Counted from the stretch's first letter, positions 25,531-34,151 are shown. The stretch is 64,000 nt of DNA from Actinoplanes sp. DH11 (GCF_020873875.1 NZ_JAHWGU010000013.1:92955-156954), one strand, 5' to 3'. Translations and numbers: made by a program. Notes: generated by a model not told the origin, from the sequence alone.

Positions 25531-26736
25531 TTACGGGGCATTCGGTGACCAGCCCCAGCCGGGCTTCGAATCGGGGAATTGGTCCATGTAGCGGATGCAG
25601 GCCTCGCGGAACGGCAGGTCGGTGGGGGAGACCCGGGTTCCGGCGATCACCTCGGCGGGATCGGCCAGGTCGTGACGCCACACCGTCAGCTGGGTCTCGA
25701 AGAGGCCACCGCCGACGAGGGCGGCGCCCAGCGCAAGGCCGACCGAGAGAACCATGGCGACGCCGGTGCGCACCGGGTCGCAGCCCAAACTCGGATGGAA
25801 CCAGGGATCGTCGTCGTCGGGGAGGGTGGCCGGGTCGACGGGGGCGGAAAGGTAGCGGTGCAGGATCAGGCGGACCCAGTCGCCGGTTTCGGGCAGGCCG
25901 ACCTCCCAGGAGTTTTCGTTGTCGCCGTGCCGGTCCAGGCCGCCGAGGAGAGTCGACTCCTGTTCGGGGCGGAGGACCACGCGCCTTGCCGTGTGGACGT
26001 CCGTCACCACCTGGAGGTCGGGCATGATGGTGACGCCGAGCAAGGTGCGGATCGTGGTGCCGGCGGAGTCCATGATGGAGGACAATGCCGCTGCTCTGGG
26101 CATGTTTCCGGAGGAGTCGACGGACACCGCGCCACGGTACACTTTCCCGTCGGCTGGTCGGCTCCGTCCGGGAGTGCCTGGCGTCCGGTTGCGGCTCACT
26201 CGTAGTGGTACCTGCAGGGGGGCCGCCGTGCCGGTGCCGGCGGCCAGGGCGAAGATGAGGCCGATGTCGCTGGACCAGGTGCTGAAGATGTCGTGGTCCG
26301 CGGCGGGTACGCCGAGCAGCTCCCCCATCACCGCCAGGGGCAGCCGGTCGGCGAAAGCCGCCACGAAATCGGCCCCGTCGAGATCGTCGGCCAGCGCTTC
26401 GATGGTCGTTCGGATGAACGGTCGCAGCAGGTCGACGGTGCGCGGCGTGAACGAGCGGCCGACGAGCCCGCGTAGCCTCCGGTGGTCGGCGCCGTCCCGG
26501 TTCACGATCATCGGTACCCACCAGTCGTGGATGGGCCCGGACGTGATGCCGTTGCGGCGCAGGTAGTCGTCGCCGCCGTGGTCGAGGCGACGGTCGCGGA
26601 GCAGCTCCTGGGCCTGGGCGTGACGCAGCACGAGTGGGCCGAGCGGGCTGTCGGCGTACCAGTGCTCGTCCTGGGCGGCGGACACCTCCGGCGCGGAGAA
26701 GCCGAAGGCCGGATCGATGACGTCGATGAAAGGCAT
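25531..26736 (-). CDS. Chimeric gene: truncated cytochrome P450 fused to an unrelated tail
   Basis: The ATG at 26736 has GGAGG upstream. Residues 1 to ~172 are the N-terminal part of an actinobacterial P450 (VLRHAQAQELLRDRRLDHGG, DGADHRRLRGLVGRSFTPR, LPLAVMGELLGVPAADHD). The sequence then changes abruptly near 26211, before the I-helix, and the heme-binding Cys loop is absent, so it cannot be a working P450. The following ~60 residues (RTPGTPGRSRPADGKV) resemble the linker of the WXG100 toxins nearby, and the last ~160 (from MPDLQVVTDVHTARRVVLRP, ATG at 26025) could be an independent gene. The frame is open throughout, so the fusion may be recent. Confidence 0.55.
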   Translation of the reverse strand: MPFIDVIDPAFGFSAPEVSAAQDEHWYADSPLGPLVLRHAQAQELLRDRRLDHGGDDYLRRNGITSGPIHDWWVPMIVNRDGADHRRLRGLVGRSFTPRTVDLLRPFIRTTIEALADDLDGADFVAAFADRLPLAVMGELLGVPAADHDIFSTWSSDIGLIFALAAGTGTAAPLQVPLRVSRNRTPGTPGRSRPADGKVYRGAVSVDSSGNMPRAAALSSIMDSAGTTIRTLLGVTIMPDLQVVTDVHTARRVVLRPEQESTLLGGLDRHGDNENSWEVGLPETGDWVRLILHRYLSAPVDPATLPDDDDPWFHPSLGCDPVRTGVAMVLSVGLALGAALVGGGLFETQLTVWRHDLADPAEVIAGTRVSPTDLPFREACIRYMDQFPDSKPGWGWSPNAP

Positions 26737-26804
26737 GTGTCCTCCGCCCAATGGAGTGCTGTCACCGAGTGTGCCCTGCCGGCTACCAAGAGCAGAATGC
26801 TCGT

Positions 26805-27035
26805 TCAGCCGCGCCCGCCGGACGGCACTGCCACCGGTGTGAACGCGGGCGCGAAGTCGCGGGCGAATCCGGCGATCCCGCGTGCCGGGCGACCGGTGAT
26901 CGCCTGGACGTGGCCGGTCGTCCGCTCGAAGCCGCCGGCGCGGATCAGGCCGAAGACGCCGGCCAGGTGAGCGGCGAGCCAGTCCGGCAGATCTGCTGAG
27001 CGGCCCGGATCGGCTGGGCGGACCGGGTCGGTCCG
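26805..27035 (-). pseudogene. C-terminal remnant of an NmrA-like NAD(P)-binding protein
   Basis: The minus-strand frame reads SADLPDWLAAHLAGVFGLIR, AGGFERTTGHVQAITGRPAR, GIAGFARDFAPAF and stops at 26805. This is the usual tail of NmrA/NAD(P)H-binding family proteins (GRPPRxFxxFARDxAxAF). The Rossmann N-terminus is missing. From 27036 to 27182 another short minus-strand segment, MSEPVPPAPRRLTAILREV, is open but unassigned. The patch looks like a recombination scar between the P450 chimera and HigBA. Confidence 0.5.
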
Positions 27036-27182
27036 AGGTCGTCCATCGGCGTACCGCGGTGTCGATGTATGCCGACAGGTCTTCCGGGCCCCAGTACTCC
27101 GCGATCTGAACCTCCCGGAGGATCGCGGTCAACCTCCTGGGCGCGGGTGGGACGGGTTCCGACATCGGTGCTGTGCCGGCGC

Positions 27183-27572
27183 TCAACGCCTGATCAGTGA
27201 AGTGAGGTCAACTTCAATGTCTTTGCCGGCGATCGTGACGACTACGCGAGGGCGGTCGCCGGCAGCAGCGAGATAGTTGGCGAGCGTCGACAGCAGCATG
27301 TCCGGACGACTCTCGATGCGGCTGATCTCCGACTGGGCAACACCCATGGCCCGGGCCAGTTCGACCTGTGTCAGATCGGCCGCCTTGCGTACCGCTGCGA
27401 GATTCTCGGCGTAGACACGGTCGGTTTCCGCCATTTCGGCGCGGATGGTGTCAACGCGCTCAGTTGCGCCGTGCCGCGCTCGCAGGCGAGCGATGCGCAC
27501 CTGCGCGGCCTCGGTGCCGACAAAAGTGATGGACTCGGACTCGGACTCGGACTTGGCTGGTCGCCTATTCAT
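27183..27572 (-). CDS. higA: HigA-type XRE-family antitoxin
   Basis: A 129-aa protein with a C-terminal helix-turn-helix: VRKADLTQVELARAMG-type helices (AADLTQVELARAMGVAQSEI) followed by SRIESRPDMLLSTLANYLAA. The N-terminal half is helical and charged, with a Ser-Glu repeat. It follows the toxin and starts inside the toxin's last codons (GATGAATAG), with GGAGG 6 bases upstream. The order toxin-then-antitoxin is typical of HigBA. It should repress the operon and neutralise HigB. Confidence 0.85.
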   Translation of the reverse strand: MNRRPAKSESESESITFVGTEAAQVRIARLRARHGATERVDTIRAEMAETDRVYAENLAAVRKAADLTQVELARAMGVAQSEISRIESRPDMLLSTLANYLAAAGDRPRVVVTIAGKDIEVDLTSLIRR

Positions 27573-27963
27573 CGTCGCCTCCATCGGTGAGTTTGAGGTA
27601 GGCCGCGATCACCTGGTCGGCGCGGCTGCCGACGCTGTTGTAGAACACATCGCCCATATGGGCCATGTCGTTGCCGAACAATACGATCAACGGCGGCTCA
27701 TCGGGTGGGAGCCAGACGATCAGGCGGATGGCGATGCCGTCGCGAAAAGGGTGCGAGATCCGCCAGACCTGGTGTCTGCCGGATTGCCGGACGCGTCTCA
27801 GGGTCGGCGTGTCATTCACCGGTGGTTCTTTGAGATCCTGCAGGTACTCCAGCATCGCATTGACGAGGTCGAGTTGGTCGTGTGCTCGGCTGTGTCCTGC
27901 GGCTGCTCTGCGTTCGAGCTCGGTCAGCCACGTGTCGAACTCGCTGGACCAGTCGATCAGCAC
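27565..27963 (-). CDS. higB: HigB-type toxin (phage Gp49-like/DUF891, RelE fold)
   Basis: A 132-aa protein: LNDTPTLRRVRQSGRHQVWR-type core (TPTLRRVRQSGRHQVWRISH), FRDGIAIRLIVWLPP, PLIVLFGNDMAHMGDVFYNS, then a helix DQVIAAYLKL. This matches HigB/Gp49 toxins that cut mRNA on the ribosome. The GTG at 27963 lies six bases after a TATATT box, so the mRNA is probably leaderless. Overlaps higA by 8 bases. Confidence 0.85.
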   Translation of the reverse strand: MLIDWSSEFDTWLTELERRAAAGHSRAHDQLDLVNAMLEYLQDLKEPPVNDTPTLRRVRQSGRHQVWRISHPFRDGIAIRLIVWLPPDEPPLIVLFGNDMAHMGDVFYNSVGSRADQVIAAYLKLTDGGDDE

Positions 27964-27969
27964 CCCTCG

Positions 27970-27994
27970 AATATAGCACCAACAGCATAGTTGG
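27970..27994 (-). promoter_or_regulatory. HigBA promoter (-10) and operator
   Basis: On the minus strand TATATT (27975-27970) is followed by six bases and the GTG start, so transcription should begin at or next to the start codon. Immediately upstream CCAAC, six bases, GTTGG (27979-27994) forms an inverted repeat placed where HigA binding would block RNA polymerase. Confidence 0.6.
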
Positions 27995-28103
27995 CCGTTC
28001 AGTCACCTGTGGTGCTCGGGATTCGTGGCTCTCTCAAGGGGCTGATCGCAGCGGTCGGCGCCGATGTCCGGGGTCTTGCCGTCGTCGCCTAGCCTTCACG
28101 ATC

Positions 28104-28736
28104 GTGCAGCGCAGCGGAAGTGTCCTCGCGCGAGCGGCGGCCTACCTGTCGGTCTTCCTCGTGGCCGCCGTCGTCAACATCGTGGTCGCCACCACGTCGG
28201 TCCGGCCGGATCTGGTCGCTGTGGTCGGCGTGCTCATCTGGGCCGTACCGATCATCGTGCTCTATGTCGCCGCCCCGTGGTCGTACCTCAATGCCCGCGT
28301 GGTCTGGCTGCTGGGCGCCTGGTTCGCCAGCGCCTTCCTGATGGGGATGGTGGCCTGGGGATTCTGGGCCCTGGTCCTGCAGCAGCGGGGTGAGCAGGTC
28401 ACCGCTGTCGTCGCCGAGGTGCACGGTGGCAGTGACAAGGGGACCACCACCTATTCGCTGACCCGTGACGGCGTGCCGATCCCGGGGCGGCTGATGACGT
28501 GGCCGGGCAACGACGCGGTGTTCACCGAGGAGGCGTGGGGGTCGCTCGGTGATCGGGTCACGGTGATCCACGACCCGGACGGGCTGGTGGATCCGCGGCT
28601 GCCGGGGGAGGTGGCGGAGGCTGTCGACACGGCGCCGCTGATGGTGGGGCTGATGATCGTGGGGGTGGCCGGTCTGTGCGTCAAGGCGGCGCGGGCCCGG
28701 GAACGTGAGTACGGCGCGGCAAGGCAGGGGAGATGA
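28104..28736 (+). CDS. Four-helix membrane protein of unknown function
   Basis: A 210-aa protein with helices near residues 9-28, 35-55, 62-90 and 186-203, and a soluble beta-rich loop of ~90 residues between the third and fourth (VTAVVAEVHGGSDKGTTTYS, LGDRVTVIHDPDGLVDPRLP) that resembles DUF3592-like loops. The GTG at 28104 is chosen because TAGCCT stands 9 bases upstream, consistent with a leaderless start; the open frame extends further but upstream residues look non-coding. The next gene starts one base after the stop. Confidence 0.6.
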   Translation: MQRSGSVLARAAAYLSVFLVAAVVNIVVATTSVRPDLVAVVGVLIWAVPIIVLYVAAPWSYLNARVVWLLGAWFASAFLMGMVAWGFWALVLQQRGEQVTAVVAEVHGGSDKGTTTYSLTRDGVPIPGRLMTWPGNDAVFTEEAWGSLGDRVTVIHDPDGLVDPRLPGEVAEAVDTAPLMVGLMIVGVAGLCVKAARAREREYGAARQGR

Positions 28737-28737
28737 C

Positions 28738-29199
28738 ATGGGTCTTTTGTGCGATTACTTCCGGGCTCCCGGTGTGGTCGAGGTGCGCAGCCACATGGAC
28801 GAGGACGACGCCTTCTCGCCGGTTCCCGAGGTGTTCGACGGGATCGAGCTGAAGGGCATCGATCCGACCATCGTCCTGGGCCGGCTGGTCGGTCTGGTGA
28901 CGGGCCAGGAATGGGCCCCCGATCTGGTCCGGTACCGCCTGGTCTGGCCGGAGGGCGGGGAGCAGGATCTGGAGCACGAGGGGCCATGGGTCACGGTCCT
29001 CGACGACCGGGTCCGTGACCTGCTCGCGGGCGTCGCGGCGGAGCGGGTGCCGGACCTGGCCGGGCGGTGGGCCGCCACCGAGGAGTTCGGCCGGCCCGGT
29101 GACGCGGAGTTCCTGCGTGACGTGGTGTCCGATCTCGCGGCCCTGGCGGTGCGGGCGCGTCAGCACGGCGAGTCCCTCTACTGCTGGATGAGCCTGTAG
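28738..29199 (+). CDS. Hypothetical protein (DUF1877-like beginning)
   Basis: A 153-aa soluble acidic protein starting MGLLCDYFRAPGVVEVRSHM, one base after the preceding stop, with GGGGAG as ribosome site. The opening phrase and length resemble small DUF1877-type proteins, but I am not sure of the family. Tight linkage suggests it is co-transcribed with the membrane protein before it. No catalytic motif seen. Confidence 0.55.
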   Translation: MGLLCDYFRAPGVVEVRSHMDEDDAFSPVPEVFDGIELKGIDPTIVLGRLVGLVTGQEWAPDLVRYRLVWPEGGEQDLEHEGPWVTVLDDRVRDLLAGVAAERVPDLAGRWAATEEFGRPGDAEFLRDVVSDLAALAVRARQHGESLYCWMSL

Positions 29200-29240
29200 C
29201 GCGAGTGCCGCACAAGCCACGATTTCGGCTATAGCGGGCT

Positions 29241-29246
29241 TATGCT
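29241..29246 (+). promoter_or_regulatory. -10 box of a leaderless gene
   Basis: TATGCT ends six bases before the ATG at 29253, placing the transcript start on or beside the start codon. There is no purine-rich ribosome site, which supports leaderless translation. Confidence 0.5.
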
Positions 29247-29252
29247 GCAACG

Positions 29253-30227
29253 ATGATCGCCAGGGTCTGGGGCGTCTGTCTGGCCGGCCTGCTTGCCGCC
29301 GGTGCGCTGGGATGTGGCGGCGGCCAGAGCCCGCCGGCCGACGACGACGGACCTGTCGTCGTGGGGTTCTCGCAGGTGGGGACGGAGAGCGCCTGGCAGG
29401 TGGCGAACACGGAATCGATCCGGGAGGCGGCCGCGGCGGCGGGCGTACGCCTGGAGGTGCGCGACGGCATGCAGAAGCAGGAGCAGCAGATCGCCGACAT
29501 CCGTGCCTTCCTCGGCAGTGGCGTGGACGTCATCGTGCTGTCCCCGGTCGTCGAGTCCGGCTGGGACGCGGTGCTCCAGGACGCCAAGGACGCCGGCACG
29601 CCGGTGATCCTGGTGGACCGGACCGTGGACACCACCGACACGTCGCTGTACGTGACGGCCCTGGGCTCCGACTTCGTCGCCGAGGGGCGCACGGCGGGGG
29701 AGTGGCTGGTCGAGCAGTACCGCGAGGCCGACGGGCCGGTCCGGATCGTCGAGATCGAGGGCACCACCGGCGCGGCCTCGACCAACGGGCGGCTCAAAGG
29801 CTTCGCCGAGGCTGTCGCGGTGGACCCCGACCTGCAGGTGATCGCGTCCCGGGACGGCGGCTTCACCCGGGAGCAGGGTGCGCGGGTGATGGCCGGTTTC
29901 CTGAAGAAGTACGACGACATCGACGTGGTGTTCGCGCACAACGACGAGGAGGGTCTCGGTGCGGTCGACGCCATCGAGGCGGTACGCAAGCGGCCCGGCA
30001 CCGACATAAAGATCATCACCGTCGACGCCACCCGGGCCGGTCTGACCGCTCTTGCCCAGGGGAAGCTCAACTACGTCGTGGAGTGCAACCCGCTCCTCGG
30101 TCCCCAGCTGATGGAGCTGGTCGAGCAGGTCGCGGCCGGGCAGACCCCGCCGCGGCGGGTGCTCACGACCGAGACCGCCTTCGACCAGGAGAGCGCCCGG
30201 GCCGCCCTGCCGGGCCGTAAGTACTGA
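29253..30227 (+). CDS. Sugar-binding lipoprotein of ABC type (YtfQ-like), orphan
   Basis: A 324-aa periplasmic-binding-protein type 1 fold. The first ~21 residues are a lipoprotein signal (LAAGALGC, lipobox Cys 21). Then come VVVGFSQVGTESAWQVANTE, SGVDVIVLSPVVESGWDAVL, PVILVDRTVDT, EIEGTTGAASTNGRLKGFAE, DIDVVFAHNDEEGLGAVDAI, and YVVECNPLLGPQLMELVEQV, which is very close to galactofuranose-binding YtfQ and related pentose binders. No ABC ATPase or permease is adjacent, so it either feeds a transporter encoded elsewhere or acts as a sensor. Convergent with the next gene. Confidence 0.8.
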   Translation: MIARVWGVCLAGLLAAGALGCGGGQSPPADDDGPVVVGFSQVGTESAWQVANTESIREAAAAAGVRLEVRDGMQKQEQQIADIRAFLGSGVDVIVLSPVVESGWDAVLQDAKDAGTPVILVDRTVDTTDTSLYVTALGSDFVAEGRTAGEWLVEQYREADGPVRIVEIEGTTGAASTNGRLKGFAEAVAVDPDLQVIASRDGGFTREQGARVMAGFLKKYDDIDVVFAHNDEEGLGAVDAIEAVRKRPGTDIKIITVDATRAGLTALAQGKLNYVVECNPLLGPQLMELVEQVAAGQTPPRRVLTTETAFDQESARAALPGRKY

Positions 30228-30261
30228 TCGAGCCCTTGCCGGGCGCACGTACTGAGCGGTC

Positions 30262-31272
30262 TCAGTCCGTCTCGGGCAGCAGGGTGGCCAGGTCACCGAA
30301 CGTCCCGCGCTGCGTGCGCAGGACCGACGCGAGCGCCTTCCGGAAAGCCGGGATGTCGGCGTCCCCCGGCACCGCGCCCAGCTTCTTCGCGCGGGCGATG
30401 TGGTCGGCCGTGGCGGCGTTCCAGAGTCGCACCTGCTCGACCTGGGTGAGCCGGCCCGCCTCCAGGATCGCCTCCCGGTCCGCCGCCGGCAGGCCGGCCA
30501 GCCAGCTCCCGCTGCCGAGCAGCACGTCGACCGCCTGCTGATGCCCGGTCCAGGAGAGGTGCGGAGCGAACGAGACGTGCTGCTCGGTGACGTAGAAGAC
30601 GACGCTGTTCTCGGCGCCGTCGATCAACTGCTGTTGCAGCGCGGACGTGATGTCGTTCGTCGCCAGCGGCACCGCGTCCGCCCCGAGCGCATTGATCATG
30701 TCGATCGACACGATGTTCTGGGGTGCCCGGATCCGCATGCCCTTGAGGTCGGCGGGCGTGTGCACCGGCCGCAGATGGTTGTAGAAGTGGCGGTCGCCCG
30801 CGTAGAAGTAGGCGATCACGACCAGGTCGTGCTCCTCCAGGATGGCGGCGCAGCGCCGGCCCAGCTCGCCGTTCAGCGACTCCAGGCACTGCTCGCGCCC
30901 GCTGAAGGCGTACGGCAGGTTCGCCACCCCGAGCCGCTTGTCGTAAGCGGTGAGGTTCGCCAGCAGGGTCTTGCAGAAGGCGACCCGGCCGGTGCGGACC
31001 ATCTCGGTGACCCGGCTGTCGGCGCCCAGGGCACCGCCGGCGTTCACCTCCACCTGGTACCGGCCCATGGTGAGCTCGCCGACCTTGCGGGCGAAGTACT
31101 TCTCCGCGGCGACGATCGGGCTGCTCTCGTGCACCGGCTCGCCGAGCTGGACGGCGACCGGTGCCGCCGGTGCCGGCGAGTCTGTCGTCTCCCGGCCGCA
31201 GCCGGTGACCAGCCGCAGGCCGAGGACCCCGCCGGCGGCGCACGCCGACCTCATCAGGAATCGACGATCCAC
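30262..31272 (-). CDS. TRAP-type substrate-binding protein (DctP family), orphan
   Basis: A 336-aa exported protein. A twin-arginine-like start (VDRRFLMRSACAAGGVLGLR) leads to a lipobox-like VTGC. The DctP pattern follows: ESSPIVAAEKYFARKVGEL, DLKGMRIRAPQNIVSIDMIN, LGADAVPLATNDITSALQQQ, DGAENSVVFYVTEQHV. TRAP binding proteins pick up organic acids. No DctQM permease genes are near. A TACCGT box six bases before the GTG at 31272 suggests a leaderless start. The upstream neighbour on the same strand, 27 bases away, is a GGDEF-EAL protein, so a sensory role is possible. Confidence 0.8.
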   Translation of the reverse strand: MDRRFLMRSACAAGGVLGLRLVTGCGRETTDSPAPAAPVAVQLGEPVHESSPIVAAEKYFARKVGELTMGRYQVEVNAGGALGADSRVTEMVRTGRVAFCKTLLANLTAYDKRLGVANLPYAFSGREQCLESLNGELGRRCAAILEEHDLVVIAYFYAGDRHFYNHLRPVHTPADLKGMRIRAPQNIVSIDMINALGADAVPLATNDITSALQQQLIDGAENSVVFYVTEQHVSFAPHLSWTGHQQAVDVLLGSGSWLAGLPAADREAILEAGRLTQVEQVRLWNAATADHIARAKKLGAVPGDADIPAFRKALASVLRTQRGTFGDLATLLPETD

Positions 31273-31299
31273 GTGATCACGGTAGCCGGGGCCGCGCAC

Positions 31300-33390
31300 T
31301 CACATGGCGCTTATCGCCATAGTCGTCACCGGTGAACGATTCAGCCAGTCGGTCAGCTCGGCGGCCGGAAGCGGCCGGCTGATGTGGTAGCCCTGCGCCT
31401 CGTGGCAACCGAGCCCGGCGAGCATCCGCAGGGCCTCCTCGGTCTCGACGCCCTCCGCGACGACCCGCAGGTGCAGGTTCAGGGCCAGCTCCACCACCGC
31501 GCGCACGATGGTCTCGTCGCGGGCGTTGTCGCACATCTTCATCACGAAACTACGGTCGATCTTGAGTTCGTGCGGTGGCATGTCGCGTAGGTGGGCGATC
31601 GAGGAGTATCCGGTGCCGAAGTCGTCGATCGAGAGATGGACGCCGTACGCCCGGAGCTCCCGCAGCACCTCGCCGGCGCGCAGCAGGTCGCCGATCATGG
31701 CGCTCTCGGTGATCTCCAGGGTCAGCAGATCGGGGCGTACGCCGTGCCGGGTCAGCGCCTCGCCGACCGCCGCCGGGAACGCGTCGTCGCTGAGCGACCG
31801 GGCCGGGATGTTCACCGACACCGGCATCTCGTGACCGGCGCCGGCCCACCGGGCGGCCTGCGCGAGGGCCTGGTCGAGCACCTCGGCGGTGATCAGGTCG
31901 ATGAGCCCGGTCTCCTCGGCCAGCGGGATGAAGGCATCCGGGCCGAGCAGCCCCCGGACGGGATGCTGCCAGCGGACCAGGGCTTCTACCCCACATGGCG
32001 TACGCGTACCCAAGTCGATCTTGGGTTGGTAGAAGACGACGAGTTCGCCGCGTTCGACGCCCTGCCGCAGCTCGCTCTGCAGGCCCAGCCGGCTCGCGTC
32101 ACCGCCGTCCAGTCCCGGTGCGTAACCGGTGACGCCGCCGTTCCGGCGTTTCGCGGCGTACATGGCGACGTCCGCACGCTGCAACAACTCCGCCGGGTCG
32201 CGGCCGTCGGCGGGATAGCAGGAGACGCCGATGCTCGCGTCGATGTCGACCATGTACCCGCTCAGCGTGATCGGCCTGCGCAGCGCCTCCAGGACGCGGC
32301 GCCCGTCCGCCAGCGCCGCCGCCCGGTCCGCGGCCGACGGCAGGATGATCGCGAACTCGTCGCCGCCGAGCCGGATCACGGTGTCACCGGGCCCGCACGT
32401 GTCGGTCAGCCGCTGAGCCACCTCGCACAGCAACTCGTCGCCGGCGTGATGTCCCAGAGTGTCGTTGACCTCCTTGAACCTGTCGAGGTCGATGAGCAGG
32501 ACGCCGAAGTGGGCCCCGGGGACAGCATCCCCGCGTACCGCTGCCTTCTCGCCGTCGCGGACCGCGGCGCCGAGCCGGTCGTGGAACATCGTCCGGTTGC
32601 CCAGCCCGGTCAGCGGGTCGTGGGTCGCCTCGTGCAGGCGCTGCTCGGCCTGCCGCTCCGCCCGCCGCTGATACCCGACGAGTACCACCGCACACACCGC
32701 GAAGAGCAGCAGGACCACCGGGATCATCAGACCCGCGACCGTCCGCAGCAGCACGGCACGCCGGTCCACGCCCTCCAGGTAGTCGGCCAGGGACTGCTGG
32801 CTGCGGTAGACGTTGTTGAGCACCTCGTCCCGCAGCGGCGCGAAAGCCAGCGCGGCCAGCTCCGCGTAGCCGTAGACGTTGGCGCCCTTCTCCGTCCCGT
32901 CCATGATCTCGACGACGATCCGGCTGTAGTTGGCGTACGCCCCGCGGATCGCGTCCAGCTCCACCTGGCTGACCGCCTGATGCTGCTGCAACCAGTCCAG
33001 GTCGGCGCGCGCGGAGTCGAGCGTGGCACTCAGCTGGACGGCCCGGTACTCCGTGCCGCCCGTCGCCAGGTACTCCCGCAGGGCCGCGTCCTGGGCGTTC
33101 ACCCGCACCGAGATGTCGTTCAGCACCTTCGTGACAGCCTGGGTGCGGCGCACCTCCCGGGTGGCCTCCGCGGTGACCGTGGAAGCGAGCACGGCCGAGG
33201 TCGCCAAGGTGGTGATGCCCACGGCGGTGCCGGCGATGGCCGCCCGTGCCGTGGCGCGACTGGCCGTCAACCGGCGCCACCACGTCCGCGACTCCGCCCG
33301 GTCCGCTGATCCACGTCCCTTCACGGCGTCTTCTTCGGCGGCCCGGGCCCGGACCTGACACTTCCGGCGCCGGGCATACTTCGTCACCAT
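31300..33390 (-). CDS. Membrane-bound GGDEF-EAL protein (c-di-GMP synthesis/breakdown)
   Basis: A 696-aa protein with two membrane helices at about 50-70 and 215-240 that bracket a helical extracellular sensor of ~140 residues. GGDEF (RLGGDEFA, 342-346) is intact, so cyclase activity is plausible, and the EAL domain has E469-A-L471 (GVEALVRW) plus SIDDFGTGYSS and ELKIDRSF, indicating a potentially active phosphodiesterase. It likely tunes c-di-GMP in response to an extracellular cue. Several starts are possible (ATG 33390, GTG 33324). The binding protein 27 bases downstream may supply the cue. Confidence 0.9.
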   Translation of the reverse strand: MVTKYARRRKCQVRARAAEEDAVKGRGSADRAESRTWWRRLTASRATARAAIAGTAVGITTLATSAVLASTVTAEATREVRRTQAVTKVLNDISVRVNAQDAALREYLATGGTEYRAVQLSATLDSARADLDWLQQHQAVSQVELDAIRGAYANYSRIVVEIMDGTEKGANVYGYAELAALAFAPLRDEVLNNVYRSQQSLADYLEGVDRRAVLLRTVAGLMIPVVLLLFAVCAVVLVGYQRRAERQAEQRLHEATHDPLTGLGNRTMFHDRLGAAVRDGEKAAVRGDAVPGAHFGVLLIDLDRFKEVNDTLGHHAGDELLCEVAQRLTDTCGPGDTVIRLGGDEFAIILPSAADRAAALADGRRVLEALRRPITLSGYMVDIDASIGVSCYPADGRDPAELLQRADVAMYAAKRRNGGVTGYAPGLDGGDASRLGLQSELRQGVERGELVVFYQPKIDLGTRTPCGVEALVRWQHPVRGLLGPDAFIPLAEETGLIDLITAEVLDQALAQAARWAGAGHEMPVSVNIPARSLSDDAFPAAVGEALTRHGVRPDLLTLEITESAMIGDLLRAGEVLRELRAYGVHLSIDDFGTGYSSIAHLRDMPPHELKIDRSFVMKMCDNARDETIVRAVVELALNLHLRVVAEGVETEEALRMLAGLGCHEAQGYHISRPLPAAELTDWLNRSPVTTMAISAM

Positions 33391-33482
33391 GGCGCACGAC
33401 GACCGGCACGGTCACCGTGCGGGAATCCGCCATGCGGCCACGGTGATGCGCTGTTGCTCCCGTGGGTGGCGGCGGCCAGGGC

Positions 33483-34151
33483 TCAGTAGTGGCCGCGGCT
33501 CTGGAAGAAGGACCAGGCGCCGCACGGGGTGTCGTACCGGCCCTTGATGTACCCGAGGCCCCATTTGATCTGGGTTGCCGGGTTGGTCCGCCAGTCCGAG
33601 CCCGCCGAGGCCATCTTGCTGCCGGGCAGGGCCTGCGGGATGCCGTAGGCGCCGGAGCTGCGGTTCTCCGCCTTGTAGTTCCAGCCGCTCTCCTTCTTCC
33701 ACAGCTGGTTCAGGCAGGGGAACTCGGCGATGCCGAAACCGGCGTTGAGCATCAGGGTGCAGCCGATCGAGCGGCTGCCGCTGAACTCCTTGCAGGAACT
33801 CGGGATCGGGCCGGTGAACTCGACGGGGCCGGCGTTCGCCGCGGCCTCCGCCTTCTTCTTCGCTATCCGCTTCGTCTCCACGGTCCGCGCCTCGGTGGCG
33901 GCGCGTTTGGTCCGGGTGGCGGCCTTCTTGGCGGCGACGCCCTCGGCCTGGTGCCGCATGGCGCGGTCGGCGATGTGCTGGTTCTGCCGGCTCTTCAGCA
34001 GTTGCACGTCGCTGACCGCGAGCTGGGTCAGGGCGGCGGGTGCCGGGGTCTGGTGCTGCTGACCCAGGTGGATTCCGCCGACCAGGCCGGCGAGCAGCAC
34101 TGCTACCGACGCAGTGCGGGTACCGACCGTGATCCAGGCTCGCTTCACCAT
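33483..34151 (-). CDS. Secreted lysozyme-like transglycosylase (aggregation-promoting-factor C-terminal type)
   Basis: A 222-aa protein. A membrane/signal segment lies near residues 13-30 (TASVAVLLAGLVGGIHLG). A long charged helix rich in Lys/Ala/Arg (about 50-105) follows, and the C-terminal ~90 residues are a lytic-transglycosylase-like fold: CLNQLWKKESGWNYKAENRS with the catalytic-type Glu, SGAYGIPQALPGSKMA, NPATQIKWGLGYIKGRYDTP, ending WSFFQSRGHY. This is the standard actinobacterial secreted wall-remodelling protein. Its 5' region is shared with the divergent peptidase gene. Confidence 0.85.
   Translation of the reverse strand: MVKRAWITVGTRTASVAVLLAGLVGGIHLGQQHQTPAPAALTQLAVSDVQLLKSRQNQHIADRAMRHQAEGVAAKKAATRTKRAATEARTVETKRIAKKKAEAAANAGPVEFTGPIPSSCKEFSGSRSIGCTLMLNAGFGIAEFPCLNQLWKKESGWNYKAENRSSGAYGIPQALPGSKMASAGSDWRTNPATQIKWGLGYIKGRYDTPCGAWSFFQSRGHY

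Noticed and set aside
31591..33309. 572-codon plus-strand open frame
   Set aside because: Antisense to the GGDEF-EAL gene, which has intact signature motifs.
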